A stretch of 64,000 nucleotides of DNA from Isoetes taiwanensis (Eukaryota; Streptophyta; Lycopodiopsida; Isoetales; Isoetaceae), in assembly GCA_021234155.1 (NCBI GenBank), contig JAJEKV010000035.1, positions 3,798,224 through 3,862,223 on the forward strand, written 5' to 3'. Under the pieces are notes generated by a model. The model ran no database searches and was not told the DNA's origin. It worked only from the letters and a program-made list of their open reading frames with translations. Position numbers and translations under genes: made by a program. Below are positions 44,111 through 56,541 of this stretch, piece by piece. Position 1 is the first letter of the stretch, and each line of letters opens with the position of its first letter.

Positions 44111-47100
44111 ATGGGGCTGGAACTGGCGCAGGCGCTTGCCATGGGCGGCATCGCACATCATCACCAGAATCACGGTAATCAAGGGAGTTCTTACCATGGT
44201 ACTCATAATCACTCTAACAATGCAAATGGCAAAGGAGGCGGGGCATCTAGTTCTGAATCCGAAGAGGATTGGGAAGATGAATCATGGACTGTGGATTGCC
44301 CCTGCGGTGTTACATACGACGATGGCGATGAAATGGTAGCCTGTGATGAATGCGAGGTTTGGGTTCATACTAAATGTTGCCGCGTCCCCAAAGGATTGCC
44401 AGAGTATGTTTGTGATAAATGCAAGGTCAAAAAAGGGAAGGAGAGTGAGGAAACAGAAGTAGCTCAATTGTTGATGGAGCTTCCAGGAAAGACTGTCGCC
44501 TTCGAGGAGAGGTTATCTGAGAAGTCAGCAGTTCACTCATATCCTGGACCAGGCAGAAATGGCAATTTTCTGATGGAGATGCCCATTGAAGAAAGAGTAC
44601 ATGTTCAAGGTGTACCAGGGGGAGATCCTGCATTATTTTCTGGGGTTTCAAAAGCTTTTTCACGGCAGTTGTGGAAGAGCACAGGTTATGTCCCTAAATT
44701 GCTTCATTTTCAATATGTAGAGTTCCCTGATTGTCATCCTGATAGCATTCCTGAATATTGTGCTTTTGGCACAAAAAAGAAACAGGCCGAGTCTCAGCTT
44801 CAAGCTTTAAAAAAAGTTGAGTGTAAGGAGTCGGGTCATGATAAAGCAGCAGAAAGACACTCTGAAGGACATGAAGAAGTTAATACTAACGAGAACGCAC
44901 CATCTAATAAAGACAAACAGGTGAAGAGCGAATTCAGAAAGTCTGACAGGCAACACAAGCATAAGCAGAAGTTCCGAGTAGCAAAAGAAGAGAAAGCTTC
45001 GCACTTCCATTCTCATGTAAAACGTGAGGCCAAGGATCACGGTGGCAAGAAAAAATCAAGAAACAACTCAGAGACATGGAAGGCTGAAGGGGAGCGTGTT
45101 AGGAAGACCCAAAGTCACAAACAAGAAGGTTCCACCAAGTTTCAGATTGCAGAGTCATCTCCCAAAAACCCAAAAACCATGAAGAAGAGTGCTGTTCAGG
45201 AATATATGGATGTTGATACCCAAACTTGCAGTAAATGTTTGAAGACGCTGGACATAAACACGATGGATCATGGTGAGATGATGTTTTGTGCATATTCCAG
45301 TTATGAAGTACATCCACTCTAATTGATTGAACAGTATTGATGAATTGCTCCTTTTTTTTACTCAATGCAGATTGTGAAGCTAATTTAGCAATTTTACAGG
45401 AGGCTGAGAAAATGAATGCCCTTGCGCTTCATGCTTGTAACATTGCCACTGCAGAGAAGGAAGGAGGAGACTCAAGGCTTTTGGAATTAGCAACTATTAC
45501 AGGAGAAATGGAGGTGGAATTTAGAATGCATCAGCAAGCAGACATCGTCACGAGCCAGAAAAAAGGGGCCGCATGCATGGAACAAGATCACAAGCATCAT
45601 GAGGTAAATCACGTAGGGCCATGGGTCTTATTGATAAATTTATAGGTAATATCTGTTCGATCAGTGATAAGTATCTGCTATTCACACAGTGGATAAGTAT
45701 AATATGCTGAAAGGCATCTGTTTGTAATTAACCTCTCTTATACCTCCCCCTTATCATGGAAGAGTCTTTGTTATTTCATTTCTAATGTTCTTAATCTATT
45801 TTCCCAGGGTAATGGTAGTTTGATGGCCCAAAAGTCAAAATATTTGAAGACTTCTATTTTGGATGCGATACCAAAGAAAGGCTATCATGATGAAAAGCAA
45901 TTGGAGGAATCTAAAGCCACCCTTCATGGAGTGCAGGAGGAGCTGGAACCATCAAAGAACTTCAAGGTACATCGTGGGACATTATCATCTCTCGCTGTTG
46001 CTGCCGCCGCCCTGTCTGATGCAGCTCAAATAGCATCGCCTGCTGAAGATGAGAATGCAATAGGATGTGGTGCTGAAACTCATATGGAAATGGATGAGAG
46101 AGTTAATATGAGTTTAAAGGACAAGCAGAAATTGTCCACTCCATCTTATTTGTCAAAGAATTTGCATCAGGATACAGAAGAGCCTATGGAAGCAGCTCAT
46201 AAAACGAAAGGTCAACATGAGGAAAGTGGTAATGAACTACGAGCAAAGAAAAAAGGGCACCTGATGTTGGAAATTCAAGACATAGTGAATGAGGAGGCAC
46301 AAGAACCATCAGTGTCGGTGGTGCATTCTGAAAAGCAGGATCCAAAAGTTGCATCGTCGTCACACATGGTAGATCACCACAACACAAATAAGAAAGTTCC
46401 TCCGTCTTTGAAGTATGATGTGTCCTCGCCAGATTCAATTAGCCCAGCTGTGCCCCAGTCCAATAATCCACTACATGGTTCTAACATTTGTGGCCCTTCT
46501 GTTGCAGGGCCTCCTAGGGCTTCTAACATTGGAAGTTTATTGAAGCCAACGTTGCCTTCAATACTTGTCCCTGGGTTAAAGGCTGAGCAAGGCACTTCAA
46601 AATTGAGTCCTGGATCACCAACAACTTCAAAAACGAGTCCAAGTGAGGTCTCAAAGGATTGGAATGGATCTACCAAATTGAGTAATGCATCTACGGCATG
46701 TTACAATAAGTCTAATCTTGGTACTAAGGTTTCTTCTACTTCTGGAGGCTTGAAAGCTGCAGCTCAGAAGCAGATAGGAAAAACAAGTAACTTCTCAACA
46801 GCAAAGAAAATAGATGGAATTAACAAGTCCACAAAAGTCCTAGATATGAGTCCTCCAAAATCTATCGTCAGTCAAGGATCTGTTAGCATGTCTAAAGATA
46901 ATCTTAAGCATAGCAAGCAGCTGTCTGCTGCTAAGCCATCTACATCAGTTGCCATTGCAAAAGGTTCATCTTCATCTTCAGCTACAAAAGGATCAAATGT
47001 GCAGCCTAGTTCAAAATCATTACCAGGGCAAAGTTGTACACGAAAGAATGCTTCCAATCTAAGTGCTTCAAAGACGTTTGGAACAAAAAGTGTGTATAAT

Positions 47101-48824
47101 AAACAAAATCCATCCGATACAGCATGCAAAGATGAGAAGCCTATGGTATCTTCTGGTTCAAGACCGGCATCCACAATGCCACCACCACCAACACCTGTTA
47201 GTTTATCTCACGTGGCCTCTTCAACTATAGCTGCGACATTAAATGATGAAGAGGTAATACTTTCCTATAAGAACATGAATAAGTATGAAAACTTATTATT
47301 AAATGCTCATGTTATGTCATGCTTATTTTGCAGTTAGCTCTTTTACTCCACCAGGAGCTTAACAGCTCCCCAAGAGTTCCACGAGTTCCAAGGGTCCGCC
47401 AATTAGCAAATGCTCAACACTTGGGTGGAGTTCAGCCAGCAACACCATTAAAACGTTCTGCAGCCAATAGCCAACCATCTGGACTTTCCCAGAAGGACCG
47501 ATCAGGAAGGAAAAGAACAAGGGAGGAACATGCAAAGGATGTTTTGAAAGGGGCAGTTAAAGGAGAAAGCAAAGATTTGCAACCAAGTGATCACACAAAT
47601 GCAAGAGTCAATCCTGAAGAGGCAAAGACCTTACATGAACATGGTATTCAACACAATTCTCCTGTCGAGGTTCCCAAAAATTGCTCATCATTGAATATTG
47701 GTGATTCCATTGAAGCTGGGGATAAAAAGCATTTGAGTGATAACTGCATCTCATCGTTAACAGGTGATTACATATCCAATTATAATTAGTCACAATGAAG
47801 TTGCATGATTGAGGAAATTTGAAAGATAGGTTGCCTTAATCTTTTTCATCATTATAGGCTTTATTGAGGAGGTGATTAAAGCCAAAAGCCAGGTGTCATA
47901 TGAAGATCTATGTGAAGCAGTCTTACCGGTGAGCACCAAATATCATGCCTTTCTAAACATACAAGTTAATGAGAAATTCTGGCTAACTCTTATGCTTTGG
48001 GAATCTGTAACAGCACTGGCGTAGGCTAAAGAAGCCAAACGGAGATCGATATGCCTCGAATCACTATCAAGAGTTACTTGACTGTTTAAAGATGAAGCCT
48101 TGCTGGTCACACCTTGTAGAACAGGGCATGAAGGTAATTGGACAAATTCGTCATGGTAGTCTTGTTGCTCTGTTTAAAACTAGTTTGGCTCTGACATGTC
48201 AAATATGCTGACGTTAGTAGGACTTCCTTAACAGGAGTTCGATCAACATGATGGTGTTTTCACACCATAATTTTCACCTAGAAAATTTTGTGTTAGTACT
48301 AGGTTCAAACATGGATTTGATATAACTGCAAGTTTTCTTATTACATGCAGGTTGTATCGTTAAAGAAGAGGAGACGAGCTGACTCATCATCTGCCACAGA
48401 AGCAGAAAGTGATGGAGCCAGTAGCCGCGAATATCTTGACTCTGTTCCTGAAAGGAAATTTAAAGGTTTACGCCGGGAACACCGTCAGTGCCAATCTGTC
48501 AACAAGAAGGTTGACAGAGAAACAAGTCATGTAGATGATGTTCCAAAAAGAAATCAGAGAGTCCGAAGGCACAGAAAGCTTGCCATTGATGATGAAACAG
48601 AAGATGAAAGTGAAGATACTTTTATGAAATCTGCTAATGCAAATCATCCACGAGAAGCTGAGAATAACACCCGAGAAGAAGAGCCAGACACACCCTCCCC
48701 TCTTAGTGAGGATGCTGTAAGTAACTATAGTGAGGAGGATGAAGAAATGGTTGTGCACCGCACATCAAGACGGCGGAAGCATCAAACAGCAGACAGCAGC
48801 AGTGATGACGATAGCAATTCTTGA
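44111..48824 (+). CDS. PHD-finger protein, plant-specific family (seven exons)
   Basis: Exons proposed: 44111-45272, 45371-45603, 45808-47253, 47334-47763, 47858-47928, 48014-48133, 48351-48824. All introns are GT-AG, phases agree, and the product is 1311 residues. Residues 61-104 form a Cys4-His-Cys3 PHD finger (C63, C65, C78, C81, H86, C89, C101, C104). Next comes the family block ETEVAQLLMELPGKTV, then ERVHVQGVPGGDPALFSGVS and ELWKSTGYVP-type residues (here QLWKSTGYVPK). A long Ser/Lys-rich disordered middle is followed by DEE-LALLLHQELNSSPRVPRVPR across an exon joint. The C-terminal helical module is FIEEVIKAKSQVSYEDLCEA, HWRRLKKPNGDRYASNHYQE, and the tail is acidic. This matches Arabidopsis PHD proteins of the At1g32810 type. 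PHD fingers read histone H3 tails, so a nuclear chromatin role is inferred. Every exon is intact. Confidence 0.9.
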
Positions 48825-48983
48825 ACTTTGTATTAGACCACACCCCTTGCTTATGACGGTTGTATAAATGTTTGTACATATCATCGTATATATTATGGAC
48901 TAATCACTGTACTCTAGCTTTTGATAGCTAAAATGTACTATTCAGTAATCACTGAAGAAATTCAGCAGTGTATTTTACTTACG

Positions 48984-49590
48984 AGCATTCCATGATGAAC
49001 CTCCTTTTTACTCTCAGCAGATCACTTTAATAAACATTTTCGAGACAACCCAAACAAGAGCTTACTTCAGTTCATTGTTGAGAGATGTACCAATGTGAGT
49101 GTTGGGTTGTGGAATGCACTAACCTCCAAATAGGGATTGCCCCTGGTGTTAAATAATTATTTGAAGCCGCTACCACAAAGTTACTTGATGCATTGTATAA
49201 TTTCTATGCTTAGTTTTTACCAGCATTCGATGATGGACCTCTTCTGTATTCCCATCAGATCACTTTAACTTATATTTTCAAGACAACCCAAACAAGGGCT
49301 TACTTCGAGAGGTGCACCAATGTAAGTGTTGTGTTGTGGGAAGGCACTAACCTCCAAATAGGGATTGCCCAATTATTTGGAGCTCTTTCACAAAGTTACT
49401 TGATGCAGATCACTTTGATGGACCTCTTTTTTATTCCCAGCAGAATCATGTAATAAATATTTTCAAGACAACCCAGACAAGAGCTTACTTCAGTTCATTG
49501 TCGAGAGATGTACCAATGTAATTAGTGGGTTGTGGAATGTACTAACCTCCAAACAGGGATTCTACCACAAAGTTAGTTGAGGCATCGTTC
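48984..49590. repeat. Three-copy tandem repeat downstream of the PHD gene
   Basis: Units of about 180-235 bases start at about 48986, 49223 and 49407. They share GATGAACCTCCTTTTTA/GATGGACCTC, CAAGACAACCCAAACAAG(A/G)GC, TACCAATGTGAGTG, GCACTAACCTCCAAATAGGGA and CACAAAGTTACTTGATGCA. They lie just past the stop codon and may reach into the 3' UTR. Confidence 0.85.
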
Positions 49591-50208
49591 TATGTTTTGA
49601 ATCTAAACTTAAGCTCATTGTAAGCTCGAACAAATCAACAAGCAATCATGAGGAAGTTTGATTTCAGAAAGCATTCATCAGTGCAATGGGATGGTTTTTG
49701 CATATGCTTAATATATAATTATTGATTGGAATCAGTGCGTAGGCTTTTCTTGCTGTTCTCATTATTTCTTACAAGCATTTGGAATTAGTCCACTTTTCAG
49801 TATGATCTTTTTTACTGTCATGTATTTCGTCAGTTCATCTTCTACGCTCGGGATCATTTTAACAAAACATGCCTGAGTTGTAAATTCTCCAGTTTATTTT
49901 ATGGTACATGTATCAAGAGGAGACGTGTACTTTAAGAAGCAGCAATTTTCAAAGTGAGAGCCATAGGTCAAGATAAAGTGGCTATGCCCTTTATGTTTGC
50001 AAGTTTTAAGCTACTTGCTGTTCAGAAGAAAGGCTTATGGTAAAGATTTACTGTTCTCATGAGCATACACATTTGTCTCAGGGCTGGATCATTAATGCTT
50101 ATGGGTACTAAAACTAAGTATTCCTCTTCTTGACTGACTTTATTTGTTACCCAAGCTAATGATATGCTCATCATCATATCATTGAGCATATGGCAACAAT
50201 CGCCTCGG
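49591..50208. other. Spacer between the PHD and PPR genes
   Basis: The two genes converge. No gene or repeat recognised; any C-terminal exon of the PPR gene would be here. Confidence 0.5.
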
Positions 50209-53025
50209 TCAATATGATTTTCGTAATTTTGAAATTGTTACCTCCTTTCCAGCAGAGACATTGGACATGAGCACATATGCCGCACCACAAGCGGAGTCTA
50301 AACGAATAATTTCATTAAAACACCGTTGCCCTAGCTCCAAATTGACATGCATATTGCAGGCATTTAAGAGACTCATCCATCCCACAATATTTGGCTGCTG
50401 TGTCACTTCAACTAACCCTTCTGCTTCTGTGAAACATCCAGCACGGGCCAGAAGATCTGCCATGCAGTTAGAATGGACTGTATCTAGTGTTACTGCATAA
50501 AACTCTGCTATTAATTTGAAGTACCAACAGCCTTCATCCACTAGCCCGGCATGTCTGCAGCCATTAAGGATAGCAGTAAATGTGGTGGCATCTGGCTCTA
50601 TTTTCTGATGTTGCATATCCGCAAAACACTCTAAAGCAAGAAAGCATTCGCCATGCTGGACATATGCCCCAATCATTACATCCCATAAGACCACATCCCA
50701 TTCCTGCAAACTTTCAAAGACTTGCTGTGCCTCCTCCAAGCTCCCACATTTAGCATACATATCCACCATTGCACTTCCCAATGCGACATCAAATTGCTGT
50801 ACACCAGCAAGTACATGTTCATGAATGCACCTGCCTTCTCCAATGGCCCCAACATTCCCACAAATGGTTAGAACACTCAATAACGTAACTCTATCAGGGC
50901 TTATTTGAACTTCTTTCATGTTATCAAAATACTGCAGAGCCAAAATACTTTCATGACACTGAGAAAATCCTGCAATTATCGCATTCCATGAAACGACGTC
51001 TCTATCTGGCAAGGTATCAAAGACCATGCCTGCCTCTTCCATGCTTAGACACTTTACATACATATCCATAAGGGTGTTGCATACAAAAATATCATATTGG
51101 AGCCCCCTTTTAATAATCTGTTCATGGATATGTCTGCCTCTTTCTAGGAACCCAGCATTCCCACATACCTTAATTATGATAGAAAAGGTGACTGAATTTG
51201 GCTTCATATCTTCACTCTGCATTTTGTTGAAATACTCCAATGCAAGTTTGCTTTCACCATGATGGGCATAGCCAGCAATTATTGTATTCCATGACACTAC
51301 ATCCCATTGAGGTAATTGGTCAAATATTCTTTGTACCTCATTCAAGCTGCCATACTTTGCATACATATCAACAAGTGTATTCCCCACGAAAACATTAGTT
51401 TCATACCCACTCTTGATAATCTGCTCATGAATATGTCTCACGCTATCTATGCTGCCACACGCCTTCAACGTTGCTGAAAAAGTGACTGCATCTGGTATTA
51501 TTCCCTCTTGTTGCATGGCAGAATAACATTCTAAGGCAAGAAAAAGTTCGCCATGCTGGCTATACCCAACAATCATAGTATTCCATGATACTACATCTTT
51601 ATCAGGCAAATTGATAAAGACTTCATAGGCTTCTTCCAAATTCCCACATTTGGCATGCATAGCAATGAGGGCATTTCCCACAAAAATATCAGAATAAAAT
51701 TTGCTGTCAATAATCTGGTTATGTATGTATTTGCCCTGCTCTATAGCCCTAATTTGACCACACGCTTTCAAAATGCCGAGAAATGTATTCCTATCTGGCT
51801 TCATTCCCTCCATCTCCATGTTGTGATAGCATTCCAAAGCGAGACGACCTTTGCCATGCGCGACATATCCAGCAACCATGGCATTCCATACCATCAAAGT
51901 TTGGCTATTTACACTATTAAAGAATTTTTCTCCCTCCTTTAAACTCCCACAATTTACATACATACTCACAAGTGCACCTCCCATGGCAGATTGCATCCCC
52001 AATCCGATGATTTGTTCATGAATACGTCTACCGTACTCTATGACACCAGCCATTTCGCATGAGTTTAAAATGCTTGAAAATGTAATTAAATCAGGGACAA
52101 ACCCCTTCTGTACCATGCTGTTGAAACAATCTAAGGCATGGAGGTTTTCACCATGCTGAGTATACCCAGAAATCATTGTATTCCATGATATTACATTTCG
52201 ATCCCGCAAGTTATCGAACACAATTCGTGCCTCCTCCAAGGTTTCACATTTGACGTACATATCAACCAAAGTATTTGACAAAACAACATCAAATTGAAGC
52301 CCACTTGAAATAATTTGTTCATGAACCTGCCTTCCCTTCTCAATAGCCCTAATGATGCCGCACACATTCAAGACACTAGAAAATGTAACTATGTCAGGCT
52401 TAAATCCCTGTTCCAGCATATTATAAAAGCAATTGAGTGCAAATAGGCCTTCACCCTGATGAGCATAGCCAGAAATCATTGCATTCCACGACACCACATT
52501 TTGATTTGGCAATTTGTCAAAGACCTCCCGTGCCACATCCAAGCATCCACATTTGGCATACATATCTATCAGTGCATTCCACAGAATAATATCAAATTCA
52601 AACTCATTGCAGATAATTTCTTTATGTACTTGTTTTCCTTGATCAATATTGAATGTTATTGTGCAGGCTTTAAGAACAGCCGCATAAATATATGGGCTAG
52701 TTTTCAACCCATAAACTTGCATATTTTGGTATAAATTAAGGGCATATTGAGGCTGCCCAAGTTCTGAATGAGCCAAAATAATTGCAGTCCATGTATATAC
52801 AGTCGGTTTTGAAATCTTGCCAAATGCTCCTTTGGCTTTGTCCAAACATCCGCATGAGGCAAATAGACGAATGAGGTGATCACCTAAGACAGCAACTGAA
52901 TCAAGTTCAGTCTGTTCCATAAGCAGCTGCACCCGCCTGCCACATTCTAGATGTTTCATCTTGCAACATTCTTTCAAAATATAGTAGGCATTATTTCTAG
53001 AAATGCTAATATTCCGCTGTTCCAT
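50209..53025 (-). CDS. PLS-type pentatricopeptide repeat protein
   Basis: 938 codons from the first ATG. A leader (residues 1-70) precedes about nine P-L-S triplets, each with the pattern DVVSWNAMI-GYxQHGExxxAL, F..M...G..PDxVTFSxxL.xCG, GRxIHEQII and LVDMYxKCGSLEEA. Such proteins bind organelle RNA base by base and serve editing, splicing or stability in mitochondria or plastids. The frame is open upstream of the ATG to about 53110 and reads DLDKLCSTGQLEEALDIM, a typical first repeat, so the true start is probably in an upstream exon, where a transit peptide would be. The C-terminus reaches the start of an E motif (GAAYVLMSNVSAG), then departs after GGAAAGGAG at a possible donor GTAACA (50241). 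No E+ or DYW editing domain is seen. Confidence 0.9.
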   Translation of the reverse strand: MEQRNISISRNNAYYILKECCKMKHLECGRRVQLLMEQTELDSVAVLGDHLIRLFASCGCLDKAKGAFGKISKPTVYTWTAIILAHSELGQPQYALNLYQNMQVYGLKTSPYIYAAVLKACTITFNIDQGKQVHKEIICNEFEFDIILWNALIDMYAKCGCLDVAREVFDKLPNQNVVSWNAMISGYAHQGEGLFALNCFYNMLEQGFKPDIVTFSSVLNVCGIIRAIEKGRQVHEQIISSGLQFDVVLSNTLVDMYVKCETLEEARIVFDNLRDRNVISWNTMISGYTQHGENLHALDCFNSMVQKGFVPDLITFSSILNSCEMAGVIEYGRRIHEQIIGLGMQSAMGGALVSMYVNCGSLKEGEKFFNSVNSQTLMVWNAMVAGYVAHGKGRLALECYHNMEMEGMKPDRNTFLGILKACGQIRAIEQGKYIHNQIIDSKFYSDIFVGNALIAMHAKCGNLEEAYEVFINLPDKDVVSWNTMIVGYSQHGELFLALECYSAMQQEGIIPDAVTFSATLKACGSIDSVRHIHEQIIKSGYETNVFVGNTLVDMYAKYGSLNEVQRIFDQLPQWDVVSWNTIIAGYAHHGESKLALEYFNKMQSEDMKPNSVTFSIIIKVCGNAGFLERGRHIHEQIIKRGLQYDIFVCNTLMDMYVKCLSMEEAGMVFDTLPDRDVVSWNAIIAGFSQCHESILALQYFDNMKEVQISPDRVTLLSVLTICGNVGAIGEGRCIHEHVLAGVQQFDVALGSAMVDMYAKCGSLEEAQQVFESLQEWDVVLWDVMIGAYVQHGECFLALECFADMQHQKIEPDATTFTAILNGCRHAGLVDEGCWYFKLIAEFYAVTLDTVHSNCMADLLARAGCFTEAEGLVEVTQQPNIVGWMSLLNACNMHVNLELGQRCFNEIIRLDSACGAAYVLMSNVSAGKEVTISKLRKSY

Positions 53026-53110
53026 GATATCTAGTGCCTCCTCCAGCTGTCCTGTACTGCATAACTTATCAAGATCGCCTAAATTCCTGGTGGTTATGCC
53101 AGGTACAACG

Positions 53111-54144
53111 GATCAAAGATACAAGTAAAGGGTGGAAGAATATGAGCTGCAAAGGTGTCATACCTGGCTGGAGTTTCAGTAATCTGCAATTGCAGTATCT
53201 AAAACGGAGTTTAGCACGGGAAGTTTATAATGCAAAGTGAGAAAAAAAGAGAGAAAAAAAATACCTTGCAAAGGAAACTTCGAATTGTTTTCAAGACGGC
53301 CATTAGAACCAAATATGACTTGCGACGCAATTTGTTAGGATCATTCTACATTGGAGATGACATGCTTCTAACCCTTGTCAATTAGAGGCGGCAAATATCC
53401 AAATGATTCTTTAAACCAAGAGCAACTTACAAATTTCCAACCTTCCATGCTGGTGATTTTCTAGAGGGGAGTACTGTAAACATTACCAAAATTGATTTGG
53501 CTGCTTATAGTTCCTTAATTCCACTATGTAGTTCATGGAAAGAAAGCAAAAAGAATTCCTAGACATAGAAAATTAAACAAGGCGCAACGCACTATGGGTT
53601 GCCCTGGTTTAGGGAAAGGTTAGAATGACAAGGACTAGACTATGATCTCCCATGAAAACACATCATAGCACATGACATCTATAAAGAATATGAATAGTAA
53701 TGAAGAGCCCAATTGCAGCAATAACGGACATAGGAGTTCATCCAGAAGTTTGCCGCAGACACATTACTTAATACAGAAGCAGCAGTATCGGAGCTGCTTA
53801 AGGTATCAGCTCTGCTGCAAGAAGATTGCCAGAAGACTCTGGAATAAAAAATGCACGCAGATATCCTTATCCCAAAGCATGGATGAGAAGATGCATAAAC
53901 AGACAAGAATTACAAATGCACCGTATGTGACATGGAAATTAACTCTAAATATGTCCCACGTTTAAGACAACAAGATCATTATCAAAATTCTTATCTTCAC
54001 GCAGGGTTGCCTGCATCTATGATCCGGACTCTGAGACGAAGCTCTGACGAGCTAGGTTGAGTGAACGGCAAACCGGCTGTTCCGGTGGCTCTTGGGTTTA
54101 CATTTTGTTGGTGAAATCACCGGTAAAAAACCGTAAACAACGGA
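53111..54144. other. Spacer upstream of the PPR gene
   Basis: It should hold the PPR promoter and possibly its first exon; neither could be fixed. A CGCAACGCACTATGGGTTGCC stretch at 53583-53605 recalls the motif at 8430 and 61030. Confidence 0.4.
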
Positions 54145-54327
54145 GAGCCATTTTTGGGTTGCCCCTAATGGGGCAAACCCTTGTTTATATGGGTTTGTGG
54201 CATATTATAGGTATATGCCAGTATATGCTTGAAATATGCCTATGACTGCTAAAAACCCCTTATTGGCTGTAAATGCTCGGTCGTTTTCGTTGTTGGGCAG
54301 CCACTCTTGAAACTGGCTAACCGGAGA
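54145..54327 (-). repeat. Dispersed repeat, inverted copy
   Basis: The minus strand reads CCGGTTAGCCAGTTTC(AA)GAGTGGCTGCCCAACAAC ... GGCATATTTCAAGCATATAC ... GGGGCAACCCAAAAA, matching 11491-11695. The part that follows in the 11491 copy (TACCTCCACGATATAC) is absent here. Confidence 0.75.
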
Positions 54328-56032
54328 GGCCTGCTCTGGGCTCCTCTTCTTCTTCTCCATCATTGCCAAAGTTTGCATCAGATTGACAATAGCATAATAG
54401 CGGCATGCAAAGTTTATGGCAGTCCCATGCTCACAGGGTAGTGCTCCAGTTAGAAGCACTTCACTTCAGAAAATTTCAACATTGTCTGCATGGGCAAGCT
54501 CGGATTTCTTTGTGCAGTAAGTGAGGTTAAGACGAAAGTAATGCCACACCACACCGTGAGAGCTTATTCGCATGAGACAGAGTTTGTGGCTATTTTTTCC
54601 CTGATGCTCAGAGTTTGAATTAGCAAAATTCAACAAAGGAAACATTGCATGGCATCGACCAAAAGAATTTGGGTCTGCTCCTGGAACTGTCATACTGTTC
54701 TCCAATCAAGGTCCGATTTCTTGCTCTGGTGAGAGCTTGATATTAGCAGAACATTTTCGGCAGGCATCACTTCGGTTGGCAGGCATCATTTCGGTTATGG
54801 GTTTTTAACCAAACAAGATTTATTTCTTATTTGCTCATATTTTCTGTGACTTTCTGCCCAACATTGGAGTTGCCATAGCAGGCTTCAAAAGGTCTTTGCT
54901 ATGAGTTTGTATTCTTTTGGTTCTAGATCAGACTCTGTTGATCTCATCCTAGGTAGAATCATTTGATCAGATTACTTATGCCTGTGTAATTTGGTTACAA
55001 AAATGTAGGGCCTGCTTGCATTCATTCTCTACATTTATGCATCAAGAGAAATATAGAGATAAGCTAGATTAAATTCAAGTGTTTATGAGCTTGACTGATT
55101 CTTTAACATGCAGGTCCTTAAAGCTTCAAATAAGACTGGCTATGGTGGATTTTGCAAAGGGTTGTTGCTTAGACCGATTTTGATCTGCTGCATAATGATC
55201 ACCAGCATCTACAAAGCATTTACAGTTATAAATGGAGCCCTATCATATCTACAGAGCTAGCACACAGAATAAGGTTTTCTTAAAGCAAAAAAGGGTTACA
55301 TAGCTATATAGATCTGCACAAAAGATCTGCATAGAGTATTTGAAGTGTAAGCTAAGGGCAGATTTAAATGCCAAGCTGTAGGCCTTTTGTTTTTTTATGA
55401 TCAGCAATAAGCTTTCTATTCTTTCTTATTTGATATGATGCAATTGAATTTTCATTGCATTTGCAGTTCCAGAAGACTTTCATGGTACGTGATACAAATT
55501 TTTGGTTTGGGCAAACTACTATGACATTACCATATCAAGGTATTTTATAACACATGCATTTAGAATTAGTATCATTGTTGCTTGATAGTACGCTTAAGGT
55601 AGCATCTTAAAATAGAAAGACTCAGGGTCTGATCAGTTTAATCTATGCAAAATCAGATCCTATAAGGCTGTTAATCATGATTTTCTCCATATTAAAGAGC
55701 TCCAATATCCGTCTTAATGTGTGCAAAATTACAATGATTTCAAAGCAAGCATTTGTTGTCATTTTTATTAGTTTATTGTGTGGTAAAGGCTTATGGTTCG
55801 CTAATTGCCTTTTTAAGGGACTCATTCATTGAATGAAATCTGTACAACGTACTGAATGTTATAGACAGCATGCAGTTGTCAGTATTAGATGATCATAGCA
55901 TATTCTTGCAGCTTTTTCTTCCTTTAGTGCAACTTTGATATTTGATGTAATATAATTGGTTGTTGCTTTTCCATAAACAGGTCACGAGATTCTAAAAGCA
56001 GCGTGAAGACAACTTAATTATTTGGAAGGAAA
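54328..56032. other. Spacer, no supported gene
   Basis: A possible exon after CAG at 55113 (VLKASNKTGYGGFCKG) is open but unrecognised. Nothing else seen. Confidence 0.45.
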
Positions 56033-56100
56033 AATCCTAGAAGTGGCAGCACAGAAAAAGAAAGATAATCCTAGAAGTGGCAGCACAGAAAAAGAAAGAT
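56033..56100. repeat. Perfect tandem duplication, 34 bp x 2
   Basis: AATCCTAGAAGTGGCAGCAC... (34 bases, 56033-56066) repeats exactly at 56067-56100. Confidence 0.95.
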
Positions 56101-56541
56101 AAAATTAATTTGCAGAATCATTTACCTATCTGTGAGATTAGGATGACTAAAATGACATAAGAGGCTATTCTGCATGCCAAATTCTTGATATCCATATTAG
56201 AAAGTGGAAAGAAACTACTTCTTTGGAGTGCAGACAGTGTCATTTGCAATGCCACTTTTTGCAATGCAAGATGCTTGCAGGGACAGTAAAAAGGATATTC
56301 ACTACAGCATTAGCTTTGGTTAGAAACAAAACTGTACTTATTTCACACTATAGCTGATCTTTTCGTAAATATAATATTATGTCTCAGAACCTGTGATTAT
56401 GCAGGCACGTGTGTTAGTTGCACATGTGATTATGCATGCACGTGTTGTCATTTTAATGCTTAGGCCAATTGTCTTCACCATTCGATTTGTTTGCAAGCAC
56501 AAGTTTACAAGCTGGCTTTGAAGGAAAGTAGAATACAAAAA

